Part shown: in pieces, positions 26,236 through 33,867 of the stretch
Layout of the letters: every line of letters begins with the position of its first letter
How positions within the stretch are numbered: position 1 is the first letter of the stretch
DNA from: JAIFWN01 sp040389345
GTDB lineage: Bacteria > Patescibacteriota > Minisyncoccia > Phycocordibacterales > Zambryskibacteraceae
Assembly (NCBI GenBank): GCA_040389345.1
Contig: JAZKAE010000009.1
Coordinates: forward strand, 4,322 to 68,321
Length of the DNA stretch: 64,000 nt
Reading direction: 5' to 3'
The notes under the pieces: model-generated
What the model saw: the letters and a program-made list of their open reading frames with translations, nothing else
The model's database searches: none
What the model was told of the DNA's origin: nothing
Position numbers and translations under genes: made by a program

Positions 26236-27741
26236 ATGAATATATCCAAGGAATCCATCACTTTTGATTCAGAGAAGGGGACTCTTCTCCTTCATGTAGA
26301 TGAAGAGGGCCTTTTAGTCCCTGAATATGTACGAATCTATGCGAAAAACCGCGGTTTAGAGCTGAAGCGCGAATTCCATATCACGATCCTTGGCTATGGT
26401 GCAGGACAAAATATCATCCGAAAGATCGGAGCGGGTGACGGAGTGCTGGATGAGATCGAAGCATTGGCCAAGTCGACGGATTGGAGCTTTGTAGAACAAC
26501 AGGCGTTCTATCATATACAAAGAAGCTATGGCAAAGACATAAAAGAGCACCGAGAATCCATCATCTCTATCCTCGATGTTCCAGAGCTTGGAGGATTCGT
26601 CGAGCGAGTGGGTCGGATGACAGGCGTACCGCTCGAGGTTCCTCCCGCTCATATCACATTGTTTTCCAAGAGCGACAATCAAGAAAAGATGCACGACGGC
26701 ATAGGTATCTCTTCTGAAGATGATCTCAGAAAGGCTTCTCCCATCCAGATCATCGAAGAATTCAAGGCTCCTAAGAAATACAAAGCTATTGCGCTTCCGA
26801 CGCGTTCACAGCCGGACACCATCATCGCTATTTTTATCCTTAAGCACTTCGGGGAAGAAAGGTTCCCAGGCATACAAGAGGCAGGATACATTATTCTCCC
26901 TCGCATACCAGATGGAGAGACAGAAGCGAGCTTGGCTAAAGAGGGGATTTTCCTCTTCGACGTAGGAGGGGGGATGTTCGATCACCATACAAAACCATAC
27001 AAGACTACCGCCTCCGCCCTTATCGCTGATCATCTCGGCCTGAAAGATAACCCTGCACTTACAAAACTTCTTCAATTCGCTGAAAGGGACGACTTTTATG
27101 GCAAGGGAATTATCTCTACAGATCCCTTGGATAGGGCGTTCGGCCTCTCGGGTCTCATTGGCTCATTGAATAAAAAGTATGTAAGTAAGCCCGAGCGAGT
27201 AGTCGAGATCATTCTTCCGATCATTGATGCGTTCTATGCAGAAGAAGCTAAGCGAGCCTTCGAAATGCCAAAGGAACTTGAGGAAAAACTCGCCAACGGC
27301 AAGGCGCATACATTTTTTGTCAGGCAGAATGGCAAACAACTCAAGTGTATTTTTATCCAGACAGACAACACCAGCATGGCCGGGTTCCTCCGTTCAAAAG
27401 GAGGAGGGGGATATGATGTCGTGGCCCTCAATCTTTCCTCAGGACACGTAAACATCCTGACTCGTCCGACCCAGTCTGTTGATCTGCGATCGTTGATCGT
27501 ACTGATTCGTATCCAAGAAGGGGAAATCAAAGGAACCCCTCTTGAAGGAGAACCAGAAACCCTCTCAGTCCCCGGTACTATCCCTGTGGTTCCTGAGTGG
27601 TACTACGATACTGCTACAAATTCTCTTTTAAATGGCGGTCCTAACCCCCAAAATATCGCTCCCACCTCGATCGACCCTTTTGATTTCCATAAGCTTCTGG
27701 AAGTCGGGTTATCAGAGAAAGTATGGGCTCCTAGGCGCTAG
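26236..27741 (+). CDS. 2H phosphoesterase-like domain fused to a DHH/MYG1-like hydrolase domain
   Basis: The 501-residue protein has two parts. Residues 1-160 contain FHITILG (about 47) and AHITLFS (about 140), the paired HxT motifs of 2H phosphoesterases, enzymes that open cyclic phosphates on RNA or nucleotides. From about residue 185, ALPTRSQPDTIIAIFILKHFG and LFDVGGGMFDHHT resemble MYG1/DHH-type metal-dependent hydrolases, with further acidic residues in FAERDDFYG. A C-terminal region ends in a Pro/Asn-rich tail. Nuclease or RNA-repair activity is inferred; I do not know this fusion from a characterised protein. TATACT lies ten bases before the ATG. Confidence 0.6.
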   Translation: MNISKESITFDSEKGTLLLHVDEEGLLVPEYVRIYAKNRGLELKREFHITILGYGAGQNIIRKIGAGDGVLDEIEALAKSTDWSFVEQQAFYHIQRSYGKDIKEHRESIISILDVPELGGFVERVGRMTGVPLEVPPAHITLFSKSDNQEKMHDGIGISSEDDLRKASPIQIIEEFKAPKKYKAIALPTRSQPDTIIAIFILKHFGEERFPGIQEAGYIILPRIPDGETEASLAKEGIFLFDVGGGMFDHHTKPYKTTASALIADHLGLKDNPALTKLLQFAERDDFYGKGIISTDPLDRAFGLSGLIGSLNKKYVSKPERVVEIILPIIDAFYAEEAKRAFEMPKELEEKLANGKAHTFFVRQNGKQLKCIFIQTDNTSMAGFLRSKGGGGYDVVALNLSSGHVNILTRPTQSVDLRSLIVLIRIQEGEIKGTPLEGEPETLSVPGTIPVVPEWYYDTATNSLLNGGPNPQNIAPTSIDPFDFHKLLEVGLSEKVWAPRR

Positions 27742-27767
27742 TATGCTTATACTAAGCCATATAAACT

Positions 27768-27797
27768 CCTTGACTTTTAAAGTCAGTATGCTATAAT
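27768..27797 (+). promoter_or_regulatory. -35/-10 promoter of an SD-led orphan gene
   Basis: TTGACT (27770-27775), 16 bases, TATAAT (27792-27797). It shares the 13-mer CCTTGACTTTTAA with the promoter at 16957. Confidence 0.8.
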
Positions 27798-27860
27798 ACT
27801 AAAGGAATAAGCAAATCGCTTATCCGTTCTTTACTCCAAGCTCAATCTGAGGAGCGCTTC

Positions 27861-28439
27861 ATGTCACATGTGGCCCTGCAGGAAACCGATGCCAAGGCAT
27901 CACCTGCGCCATTTTTCGGAAAGCTGTTCGAGCTCAACCACGTAGTCGACCTCGTCGATCTCGAGACGTTCCTCGCCGACCGCGGCCTGGTCCTGAACCG
28001 AGCCCATCGCAAGGAGAACAACGGGATGGGTACGACGGAGCAGATCATGCTCGTCTTCCAGACCGGCATGTCCGAACTCCCGAAGGCGGATCGCCGAGCC
28101 CTGCTCGACGTCTTCACGGGAGATGGTCGCAAGATCGATGGACACAACTGGAAGGGGCGGGCCTACTCGAATCGGGCCCAGGCTCGCGTGCCGCAGCACC
28201 TCTTCCTCGAGTTCGGCAACGCCAAGAAGCCCACCGGCGCTACCCCGCGGCTCGACGTGAAGCATGACGACTTCGTCCTGAAGCTTCCGGGCCAGCGAGG
28301 CCTGCGCCCGCTTACCAAGGGCGGCATGCTCCTCGGTGTCGGTATGGTCAGGGTGGCGTTCAACGTCTACCCGGACATGGCTCGTCTCATCCCTGACTGG
28401 GTCGCTCTGCGGCCCCGCCACGCGGACAAGACGGAGTAA
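27861..28439 (+). CDS. Orphan high-GC protein
   Basis: The 192-residue protein is not recognised. It begins MSHVALQETDAKA, contains HVVDLVDLETFLADRGL and a Gly/Lys/Arg-rich centre (GDGRKIDGHNWKGRAY), then LPGQRGLRPLTKGGMLLGVGMVR. GAGGAG lies six bases before the ATG. It has a normal promoter and a terminator. The GC-rich third positions contrast with neighbours, as in the orphan at 17037, and the two share a promoter segment, which suggests a common origin or regulation. There is no similarity between the two proteins that I can see. Confidence 0.75.
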   Translation: MSHVALQETDAKASPAPFFGKLFELNHVVDLVDLETFLADRGLVLNRAHRKENNGMGTTEQIMLVFQTGMSELPKADRRALLDVFTGDGRKIDGHNWKGRAYSNRAQARVPQHLFLEFGNAKKPTGATPRLDVKHDDFVLKLPGQRGLRPLTKGGMLLGVGMVRVAFNVYPDMARLIPDWVALRPRHADKTE

Positions 28440-28467
28440 CCATTCCAAGGGACCGAGCTTGGTCCAA

Positions 28468-28495
28468 GGCCGTGATTCATTCACGGCCTTTTTAC
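28468..28495 (+). terminator. Rho-independent terminator
   Basis: GGCCGTGA and TCACGGCC arms followed by TTTTT; a smaller GGACC/GGTCC stem precedes it. Confidence 0.9.
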
Positions 28496-28515
28496 TACCC
28501 AATAGAGCTTATTTG

Positions 28516-28580
28516 TTGACATTAAAGGCTGATTTCTATACTATATTTCCCGAAGCTCCTGCGAGCTTTCTTTATTTCTC
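28516..28580 (+). promoter_or_regulatory. rpsS operon promoter with leader hairpin
   Basis: TTGACA (28516-28521), 17 bases, TACTAT (28538-28544 region). The short leader contains GAAGCTC/GAGCTTTC (28552-28570) followed by CTTTATTT, a small terminator-like hairpin ending about ten bases before ATG 28581. It may attenuate the operon. Confidence 0.6.
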
Positions 28581-28919
28581 ATGACACGATCAAGCAAAAA
28601 AGGCCCATACGTCGACCCTCGCGTCCTTAAAAAGATCGAAGGCAAGAAACCCGGAACTACCGGTGTGATTAAGACCTGGGCAAGGGCTTCACAGATCGCT
28701 CCTGAGATGGTCGGATTCACGTTCGGTGTCCACAACGGCAAGGATCACATCGAGGTCTTCGTGACCGAAGATATGGTCGGACACCGCCTTGGAGAGTTCT
28801 CTCTCACCAGGAAGTTCAACAAGCACGGAGGAAAGATGCAGAAGGAGCTTGAAATGAAGAAAAAGGAAGCAGAAGTCTCCGCAGCTAAGGCCGCCAAGGG
28901 CAGCGCCGATAAGAAATAA
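28581..28919 (+). CDS. rpsS: 30S ribosomal protein S19
   Basis: The 112-residue protein carries RSSKKGPYVDPRVLKKI, TWARASQI, FGVHNGKDHIEVFVTEDMVGHRLGEFS and then a Lys/Ala-rich C-terminal tail of about 20 residues beyond the usual 92. It begins the second ribosomal block, which in most bacteria follows rplB directly. Confidence 0.96.
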   Translation: MTRSSKKGPYVDPRVLKKIEGKKPGTTGVIKTWARASQIAPEMVGFTFGVHNGKDHIEVFVTEDMVGHRLGEFSLTRKFNKHGGKMQKELEMKKKEAEVSAAKAAKGSADKK

Positions 28920-28924
28920 CTCAT

Positions 28925-29302
28925 ATGGCCGAAGCAAAAGCTACACTTTCTGATTATAGACAGTCTCCTCGCAAGGTTCGCGTTGTAGCTGACATGGTCC
29001 GCGGCCAAAAGGTCGAGGATGCTTTGGTCACCCTTTCTTTTGTACCCAAGCGAGCGGCGGCACCTTTGCAGAAGCTCCTTGCTTCAGCGTTGGCCAATGC
29101 CAAGAACCTTGAGCTTTCTCTCGACAACCTCGTGGTCAAGGAGATCCGAGTCGATGGGGGAAAGATCCTCTACAGACGCCTTCCCATGTCTCGAGGCCGC
29201 GCATTCGTGCTTCGCAAGAGAACTGCTCACGTAAATGTGATCCTTGCTGAAGGCGCGCCTAAGAAGGAGAAGAAGTCTAAAAAGGCTGAAGCCAAAAAAT
29301 AA
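28925..29302 (+). CDS. rplV: 50S ribosomal protein L22
   Basis: The 125-residue protein shows YRQSPRKVRVVADMVRG, the tunnel-lining hairpin DGGKILYRRLPMSRGRAFVLRKRTAHV and a short Lys/Ala C-terminal tail. It lies 5 bp after rpsS without an SD. Confidence 0.95.
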   Translation: MAEAKATLSDYRQSPRKVRVVADMVRGQKVEDALVTLSFVPKRAAAPLQKLLASALANAKNLELSLDNLVVKEIRVDGGKILYRRLPMSRGRAFVLRKRTAHVNVILAEGAPKKEKKSKKAEAKK

Positions 29303-29310
29303 ATTTATAT

Positions 29311-29988
29311 ATGTCTCACACAGTACATCCATATTCACACCGCCTTGGGATCCTACGCGACTGGAAGTCACGATGGTTCTCTCCTAAGGGTAAATATCAG
29401 GAATTCCTCAAAGGGGATGTGCTTATTCGTCAGTTCCTTGAAAGAAAGCTCAAGGGATTTTTTGTATCCGATATAGAGATCGAACGAAGCCAGAAGGCGC
29501 TTCGCGTCATCATCGGCACCTCGCGCCCAGGCATGATCATCGGCCGACAAGGTGATGGTGCCACCAAGCTCCGCGAAGATGTGAAAAAACTCCTTTTGAA
29601 GCACAAGCTCTATGATGAGAAGGTAGACCTCAAGCTTGATATCAAAGAAGTTCGCTCTCCTGAATCCAATGCTGCGATCGTCTCTCAGATGGTTGTTGAA
29701 GGGCTTGAGAAGCGTCTTCCATTCCGACGCGTGATGAAGTCGACCCTTGAAAAGGTCATGGCTAACCGCGATGTCTTGGGAGTCCGCATTTTCCTCGCCG
29801 GACGCCTTGGGGGAGCGACCATGAGCCGAACCGAAGACCGAAAGCTCGGACGAATTCCTCTCCAGACCTTCCGCGCAGACGTGGATTATGCATCGACCAA
29901 AGCGATCATGCCGTACGGAACCCTCGGAGTGAAAGTATGGATCTACAAGGGAGACATCTTCGAGAAGGATGCTAACGTTCAGAAATAA
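29311..29988 (+). CDS. rpsC: 30S ribosomal protein S3
   Basis: The 225-residue protein shows HPYSHRLGILRDWKSRWF, a KH domain with GTSRPGMIIGRQGDG (GxxG loop) and a C-terminal domain with RTEDRKLGRIPLQTFRADVDYA and PYGTLGVKVWI. The HRLG start is the form typical of CPR bacteria, where the older consensus reads GxRLG. Confidence 0.96.
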   Translation: MSHTVHPYSHRLGILRDWKSRWFSPKGKYQEFLKGDVLIRQFLERKLKGFFVSDIEIERSQKALRVIIGTSRPGMIIGRQGDGATKLREDVKKLLLKHKLYDEKVDLKLDIKEVRSPESNAAIVSQMVVEGLEKRLPFRRVMKSTLEKVMANRDVLGVRIFLAGRLGGATMSRTEDRKLGRIPLQTFRADVDYASTKAIMPYGTLGVKVWIYKGDIFEKDANVQK

Positions 29989-29999
29989 TATTTACTATC

Positions 30000-30419
30000 A
30001 TGCTGTTCCCAAAGAAAGTTAAATTCCGAAAGTGGCACACGATGAGGAAGAATCCTCTGAAGGTAGGGCCTGCTACTCGCGGCGTGACCGTGGCGTTCGG
30101 CTCATATGGGCTTAAGGCCATGGCTCCTCAGCGAATTCGCTCAAACCAGATCGAAGCTGCTCGAAAGGTGCTTTCTCGATCGATCGGCAAGTCCGGCCGT
30201 CTCTGGATTCGCATTTTCCCAGACATGCCGTATACTAAAAAACCTGCAGAAGTTAAGCTCGGAAAGGGTAAGGGAGACCTCGAAGGCTATGTAGCCGCCG
30301 TCCGAGCTGGACGGATCCTCTTTGAGGTCGACGGAGTCACCGAGGCGGTGGCCAAGGAGGCACTCCGAAAGGCCGGCACCAAGCTTCCCGTAAAGACAAA
30401 GATCGTCGCTCGCCAATAG
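30000..30419 (+). CDS. rplP: 50S ribosomal protein L16
   Basis: The 139-residue protein starts MLFPKKVKFRKWH and contains FGSYGLKAMAPQRIRSNQIEAARKV and RIFPDMPYTKKPAEVKLGKGKGD. It contacts A- and P-site tRNA. It sits 11 bp after rpsC, with no SD. Confidence 0.96.
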   Translation: MLFPKKVKFRKWHTMRKNPLKVGPATRGVTVAFGSYGLKAMAPQRIRSNQIEAARKVLSRSIGKSGRLWIRIFPDMPYTKKPAEVKLGKGKGDLEGYVAAVRAGRILFEVDGVTEAVAKEALRKAGTKLPVKTKIVARQ

Positions 30420-30426
30420 AACTACT

Positions 30427-30609
30427 ATGAAAAAGACCTCATACATCGGCAAGGCCGCTCCAGAACTTCAGAAGGCCCTCGCGGACAAGCGAGTCGTGCT
30501 TCGAGACTTCCGCTTTAGCGCTTCAGGCGCCAAGAAGAATGTGAAGGCCGGCCGTGAGGCAAAGAAGGATATCGCCCGCATCATGACGGAGCTCAATCGC
30601 AACAAATAA
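30427..30609 (+). CDS. rpmC: 50S ribosomal protein L29
   Basis: This 60-residue two-helix protein contains LQKALADKRVVLRDFRFS and the C-terminal KKDIARIMTELNRNK, which matches the (R/K)-x-IAR-x-T pattern of L29. It lies between rplP and rpsQ, as expected. Confidence 0.9.
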   Translation: MKKTSYIGKAAPELQKALADKRVVLRDFRFSASGAKKNVKAGREAKKDIARIMTELNRNK

Positions 30610-30610
30610 T

Positions 30611-30850
30611 ATGGAAGCTAAAGCTACAAAACAAAAGATCTTCGAAGGAGTTGTCGTATCAGACAAGATGAAGGACACTATCGTCGTCCTCATCGAGCGA
30701 TACGAAAAGCACCCAAAGTACGGCAAGTTCGTGAAGCACAAGAAGAAGTTCAAGGCACACGACGCTGGTAATACAAAAAAGATCGGAGAGAAGGTAAGGA
30801 TCGCAGAGACCCGCCCAATATCGAAGGATAAGACCTTCAAGGTTATATAA
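30611..30850 (+). CDS. rpsQ: 30S ribosomal protein S17
   Basis: The 79-residue OB-fold protein shows FEGVVVSDKMKDTIVVLIERYEKHPKYGK and KKFKAHD, followed by GEKVRIAETRPISKDKTF. It begins one base after rpmC ends. Confidence 0.95.
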   Translation: MEAKATKQKIFEGVVVSDKMKDTIVVLIERYEKHPKYGKFVKHKKKFKAHDAGNTKKIGEKVRIAETRPISKDKTFKVI

Positions 30851-30856
30851 CTATTT

Positions 30857-31228
30857 ATGGTACAGCCACAGACCATCGTCGAGATCGCAGACAACTCCGG
30901 AGGAAAGATCGGACGAATTTTCAAAGTGCTTGGCAGCTCGAAGAAGCGATACGCGCAGCTTGGTGACATCGTTGTCCTCTCGATCCAGAAGGCAGAGCCT
31001 CGAAAGGCTGTGAAGAAGAAGGATGTTCTCTATGCGGTTGTGGTCAGACAAAAGGCACCTTTCAGACGAAAGGACGGTTCGTATGTTCGCTTCGATGAGA
31101 ACGCGGTCGTGATCCTCGACAAAGGCAAGAAAGAACCTCAGGCAGGACGCGTCTTCGGACCGATACCTCGAGAGATCGGAGAAAGAGGATTCCAGAAGAT
31201 CATCTCCCTAGCCCCAGAGGTCGTATAA
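30857..31228 (+). CDS. rplN: 50S ribosomal protein L14
   Basis: The 123-residue protein shows MVQPQTIVEIADNSGGKIGRI in the place of the usual MIQxxTxLxVADNSGA, then YAVVVRQKAPFRRKDGSYVRFDENA and FGPIPREIGERGF. It contacts 16S rRNA at the subunit interface. Confidence 0.96.
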   Translation: MVQPQTIVEIADNSGGKIGRIFKVLGSSKKRYAQLGDIVVLSIQKAEPRKAVKKKDVLYAVVVRQKAPFRRKDGSYVRFDENAVVILDKGKKEPQAGRVFGPIPREIGERGFQKIISLAPEVV

Positions 31229-31256
31229 CGAACTTGTGAGTTATCAAACATAGATT

Positions 31257-31565
31257 ATGAAAATTAAAAAAGGAGATTCAGTCATAGTGCGAGGAGGCAA
31301 AGACAAGGGCAAGACCGGGAAGGTCCTTCGCGCACTTCCAAAGGAGATGAAGGTTCTCGTTGAAGGAGTAAACATCCGCAAGGTCCACAAAAAGGCTACT
31401 AAATCTGGTGCCAAGGGCCAGACCATCGAGAAATCATATCCTCTCCATGTGTCACTCGTATCCATCATCGATCCCAAGACAAAGAAGGCTACTCGAGTCG
31501 GCATGAAGAAAGTAGGGGACAAGATGGTCCGCGTATCAAAGAAATCAGGCGCAAGTATCGAATAA
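31257..31565 (+). CDS. rplX: 50S ribosomal protein L24
   Basis: The 102-residue protein begins MKIKKGDSVIVRGGKDKGKTGKV, the KOW motif, and has VEGVNIRKVHKKAT. It initiates 50S assembly in other bacteria. Confidence 0.95.
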   Translation: MKIKKGDSVIVRGGKDKGKTGKVLRALPKEMKVLVEGVNIRKVHKKATKSGAKGQTIEKSYPLHVSLVSIIDPKTKKATRVGMKKVGDKMVRVSKKSGASIE

Positions 31566-31569
31566 ATAT

Positions 31570-32103
31570 ATGGAAACTCTTAAACACAAAACCAAGTCAG
31601 CCCTCGAGGGAATGTCTAAGACCCACGGCTACAAAAATATCATGCAGTCTCCTTCTATAAAGAAGGTGGTCATCTCTGTGGGTGTTGGATCAGTGAAGGA
31701 CAAGGCCAAGATCAAGCTTATCGAGGATCGCCTTGGGAAGATCACTGGGCAGAAAGCCGCAGCTCGTACAGCCAAGATCGCTATCGCAAACTTTAAATCA
31801 CGACAGGGCGACCTCGTGGGCTACCAAGTGACTCTTCGCGGTGCTCGCATGCACGATTTCCTTGAGAAGTTGATCCACATCTCACTCCCTCGAACCAAGG
31901 ACTTCCGTGGAATTTCTAGGGATGCAGCAGATGACATGGGCAATTACACCCTCGGCATCAAAGAACACACCATCTTCCCCGAGACTGCAGATGAAGAATT
32001 GAAGGACGTCTTCGGCATGGCCATCACTGTGGTTACTACCGCGAAGTCAAAGAAAGAAGTTCAAGACTTCCTCGAACACCTCGGTTTTCCTTTCAAAAAG
32101 TAA
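31570..32103 (+). CDS. rplE: 50S ribosomal protein L5
   Basis: The 177-residue protein binds 5S rRNA. It shows NIMQSPSIKKVVISVGVG, GQKAAARTAKIAIANFKSRQGDLVGYQVTLRG and RDFRGIS-type KDFRGISRDA, ending EVQDFLEHLGFPFKK. A terminator follows, so the spc block is divided before rpsN. Confidence 0.96.
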   Translation: METLKHKTKSALEGMSKTHGYKNIMQSPSIKKVVISVGVGSVKDKAKIKLIEDRLGKITGQKAAARTAKIAIANFKSRQGDLVGYQVTLRGARMHDFLEKLIHISLPRTKDFRGISRDAADDMGNYTLGIKEHTIFPETADEELKDVFGMAITVVTTAKSKKEVQDFLEHLGFPFKK

Positions 32104-32111
32104 TCGTTTGC

Positions 32112-32142
32112 AAAACTGCCCCGAAAGGGGTAGTTTTGTTTT
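32112..32142 (+). terminator. Terminator after rplE
   Basis: AAAACT-CCCC and GGGG-AGTTTT arms with T run, splitting the ribosomal cluster between rplE and rpsN. Confidence 0.85.
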
Positions 32143-32163
32143 AGACAAGACGAGGAGGTAAGA

Positions 32164-32376
32164 ATGTGGGATACATGGATGGAAAACATAGTGGCTCCTT
32201 GGAGGCCTCTGACAGATCGCGAAGCCAATGTGGTTGTGCAGGCTTATCGTGATCTGTGCAAAATGAAAGACGGAGAGATACCCTCAACGTGGCTGAAGCT
32301 TGCTTTCTGTGAGCCCCGCCTTCTTTCAGTGCTTGCAAACCTCGTTAAACACATTGATCCCAAACTGGCAAAGTAA
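32164..32376 (+). CDS. SD-led orphan small protein
   Basis: The 70-residue protein begins MWDTWMENIVAPWRPLT, has a probable helix VVVQAYRDLCKMKDG and ends LVKHIDPKLAK. No family is recognised. A full AGGAGG lies five bases before the ATG, the strongest SD in the window, in clear contrast to the SD-less ribosomal genes on both sides. Its terminator begins inside the last codons. There is no obvious own promoter apart from sequence within the preceding terminator region. Confidence 0.65.
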   Translation: MWDTWMENIVAPWRPLTDREANVVVQAYRDLCKMKDGEIPSTWLKLAFCEPRLLSVLANLVKHIDPKLAK

Positions 32377-32390
32377 TGCCGGTTTTTTCA
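32364..32390 (+). terminator. Terminator overlapping the stop codon
   Basis: ACTGGCA pairs with TGCCGGT across the stop codon at 32374-32376, followed by TTTTTTC. Confidence 0.75.
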
Positions 32391-32393
32391 TAT

Positions 32394-32416
32394 AAAAATT
32401 CCGCCTGGGGGCGGAG
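32394..32416 (-). terminator. Terminator of the minus-strand small gene
   Basis: On the minus strand TCCGCC and GGCGGA form a stem followed by ATTTTTAT. Confidence 0.75.
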
Positions 32417-32417
32417 G

Positions 32418-32606
32418 TTACGACCGGAAATAGTCGTATCTGGGGTGGGCGACCATGTCCTCAGGCCTAATACGGGGTTCGGGATGGATCTTGTTCATAA
32501 TCCATCTCCAGTTGCGGCTGATGGCCCAGAGAAGCCAGCCGGCCAAAAGGAGGCCAAAAAGGACCTCATTTGAGTAGGCAGAGACGAACGTGAAGGCGTG
32601 TTCCAC
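32418..32606 (-). CDS. SD-led small membrane protein
   Basis: From GTG 32606 the frame encodes 62 residues: a short N-terminus, one membrane helix (NEVLFGLLLAGWLLWAI), then a basic and Pro-rich tail (RNWRWIMNKIHPEPRIRP). AGGA lies six bases before the GTG, and a TATACT about 45 bases upstream could be the promoter. A longer frame from TTG 32672 exists but has no SD. It is not recognised. Confidence 0.5.
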   Translation of the reverse strand: MEHAFTFVSAYSNEVLFGLLLAGWLLWAISRNWRWIMNKIHPEPRIRPEDMVAHPRYDYFRS

Positions 32607-32685
32607 GGCTATTCCTGGGTATGGGGTGGTCGCGTCCTTGTCGAGTATAGCCTTCCCTAAAAGGTCTTGCAATATATGGATTAGC

Positions 32686-32729
32686 TATGATAAGCTAGCA
32701 CATCGGCTTTGAAGCCGTTTTCTATTCAC
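32686..32729 (+). promoter_or_regulatory. rpsN promoter and leader hairpin
   Basis: TATGAT (32686-32691) is followed by a perfect CGGCTT/AAGCCG stem (32704-32717) and TTTTC, ending 9 bases before ATG 32730. It has the same layout as the leader hairpin before rpsS. Confidence 0.55.
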
Positions 32730-32915
32730 ATGGCAAAGACATCAGTCATCGCACGATCCAAAAAGACCCCGAAATTCAGCACTCGGGCCACTCACCGCTG
32801 TTTTAGGTGTGGTCGAGGACGCGGATACATGCGAGATTTCGACCTTTGCCGAATCTGCTTTAGAGAGCTTGCTAACGAAGGCAAGATCCCTGGAGTAAAG
32901 AAGGCTTCTTGGTAA
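32730..32915 (+). CDS. rpsN: 30S ribosomal protein S14, zinc-binding type
   Basis: The 61-residue protein carries two Cys pairs (CFRCGRG and CRICFREL), the short zinc form also called S14 type Z. It starts MAKTSVIARSKKTPKFSTR. The upstream in-frame Met 32709 lies in the leader hairpin and is rejected. It starts a new transcription unit that continues to secY. Confidence 0.96.
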   Translation: MAKTSVIARSKKTPKFSTRATHRCFRCGRGRGYMRDFDLCRICFRELANEGKIPGVKKASW

Positions 32916-32922
32916 TTTCAAT

Positions 32923-33309
32923 ATGGACCCTATCGCAAACATGATCGTTCAGCTCTCCAATGCAGGCAATGCCGGCAGAGATACAGCTGTGGTTCCTTTT
33001 TCTAAAGTAAAAGAGAATATTGCTGCCGTCCTTAAATCAGAAGGCTTTGTGAAGTCAGTTGAGAAGAAGATGGTGAATGAGCGACCAGTGCTTGAGATAG
33101 GCCTCATCCTTGAGAATCGCATTCCAAAGATCAAAGGAGTGAAGAGACTTTCAAAGACCTCAAAGCGTGTCTACAAAAAGTCTACGGAGATCCGACCAGT
33201 GAAGTCCGGATACGGAGCATTGGTACTCTCTACTCCTAAAGGCATCATGAGCGGCCGCGAAGCCAAGAAGAACAAGCTCGGCGGGGAAGTTCTCTTCTCG
33301 ATCTGGTAA
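32923..33309 (+). CDS. rpsH: 30S ribosomal protein S8
   Basis: The 128-residue protein begins MDPIANMIVQLSNAG and contains LKSEGFVKSVEKK, SKTSKRVYKK and the C-terminal STPKGIMSGREAKKNKLGGEVL. It binds helix 21 of 16S rRNA and in E. coli represses the spc operon. Confidence 0.96.
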   Translation: MDPIANMIVQLSNAGNAGRDTAVVPFSKVKENIAAVLKSEGFVKSVEKKMVNERPVLEIGLILENRIPKIKGVKRLSKTSKRVYKKSTEIRPVKSGYGALVLSTPKGIMSGREAKKNKLGGEVLFSIW

Positions 33310-33320
33310 TTTCTATATTT

Positions 33321-33854
33321 ATGTCACGAATCGGCAAACAAATCATCGAACTCCCACCAAAAACTGAGATCAATCTCTCAGGCACTACTGTCTCTATCAA
33401 AGGTCCTGGAGGCGAGCTTTCGAAAACCTTCAACCCTATCATCGAGGTCAAGGTAGAAGGATCTAAGGTCACCCTTCATCCAAAGCGAGAAACGCTTGAA
33501 TCTCGAGCTCTCTGGGGCACCTACGCTTCACACTTGAAGAACATGGTTACTGGCGTGAACAAGCCCTTTGAGAAGAAGCTTATCCTTGAAGGTATCGGAT
33601 TCAAATCAGAAGTGAAGGGAGATTCGATCCAACTGGCTCTCGGATTCTCTCATCCGGTCATCGTACCCATTCCAGCGGGCATCAAGGTTACTGCAGAGAA
33701 GAACAACATCACGATCTCTGGCATAGACAAAGAAGCGGTCGGACAGTTTGCAGCATCACTCAGGGCTTTGAAGAAGCCTGAACCATACAAAGGCAAGGGT
33801 ATGCGATACAGTGATGAAGTGATCAAGAGGAAGCAGGGCAAGAAGTCAGCATAG
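33321..33854 (+). CDS. rplF: 50S ribosomal protein L6
   Basis: The 177-residue protein shows MSRIGKQIIELPPKTEI, GPGGEL, FEKKLILEGIGFKSEVKGD and the C-terminal KPEPYKGKGMRYSDEVIKRKQGKKSA. The length matches the family. Confidence 0.97.
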   Translation: MSRIGKQIIELPPKTEINLSGTTVSIKGPGGELSKTFNPIIEVKVEGSKVTLHPKRETLESRALWGTYASHLKNMVTGVNKPFEKKLILEGIGFKSEVKGDSIQLALGFSHPVIVPIPAGIKVTAEKNNITISGIDKEAVGQFAASLRALKKPEPYKGKGMRYSDEVIKRKQGKKSA

Positions 33855-33867
33855 TTTTATATCCACC

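Noticed and set aside
27900..28502. Minus-strand open frame of 200 codons opposite the orphan gene at 27861
   Set aside because: Again a GC-rich shadow. It runs into the plus-strand terminator and has no expression signals.
32376..32573. Plus-strand open frame after the small gene at 32164
   Set aside because: It begins inside a terminator and is opposite a minus-strand frame with a membrane helix, SD and terminator.
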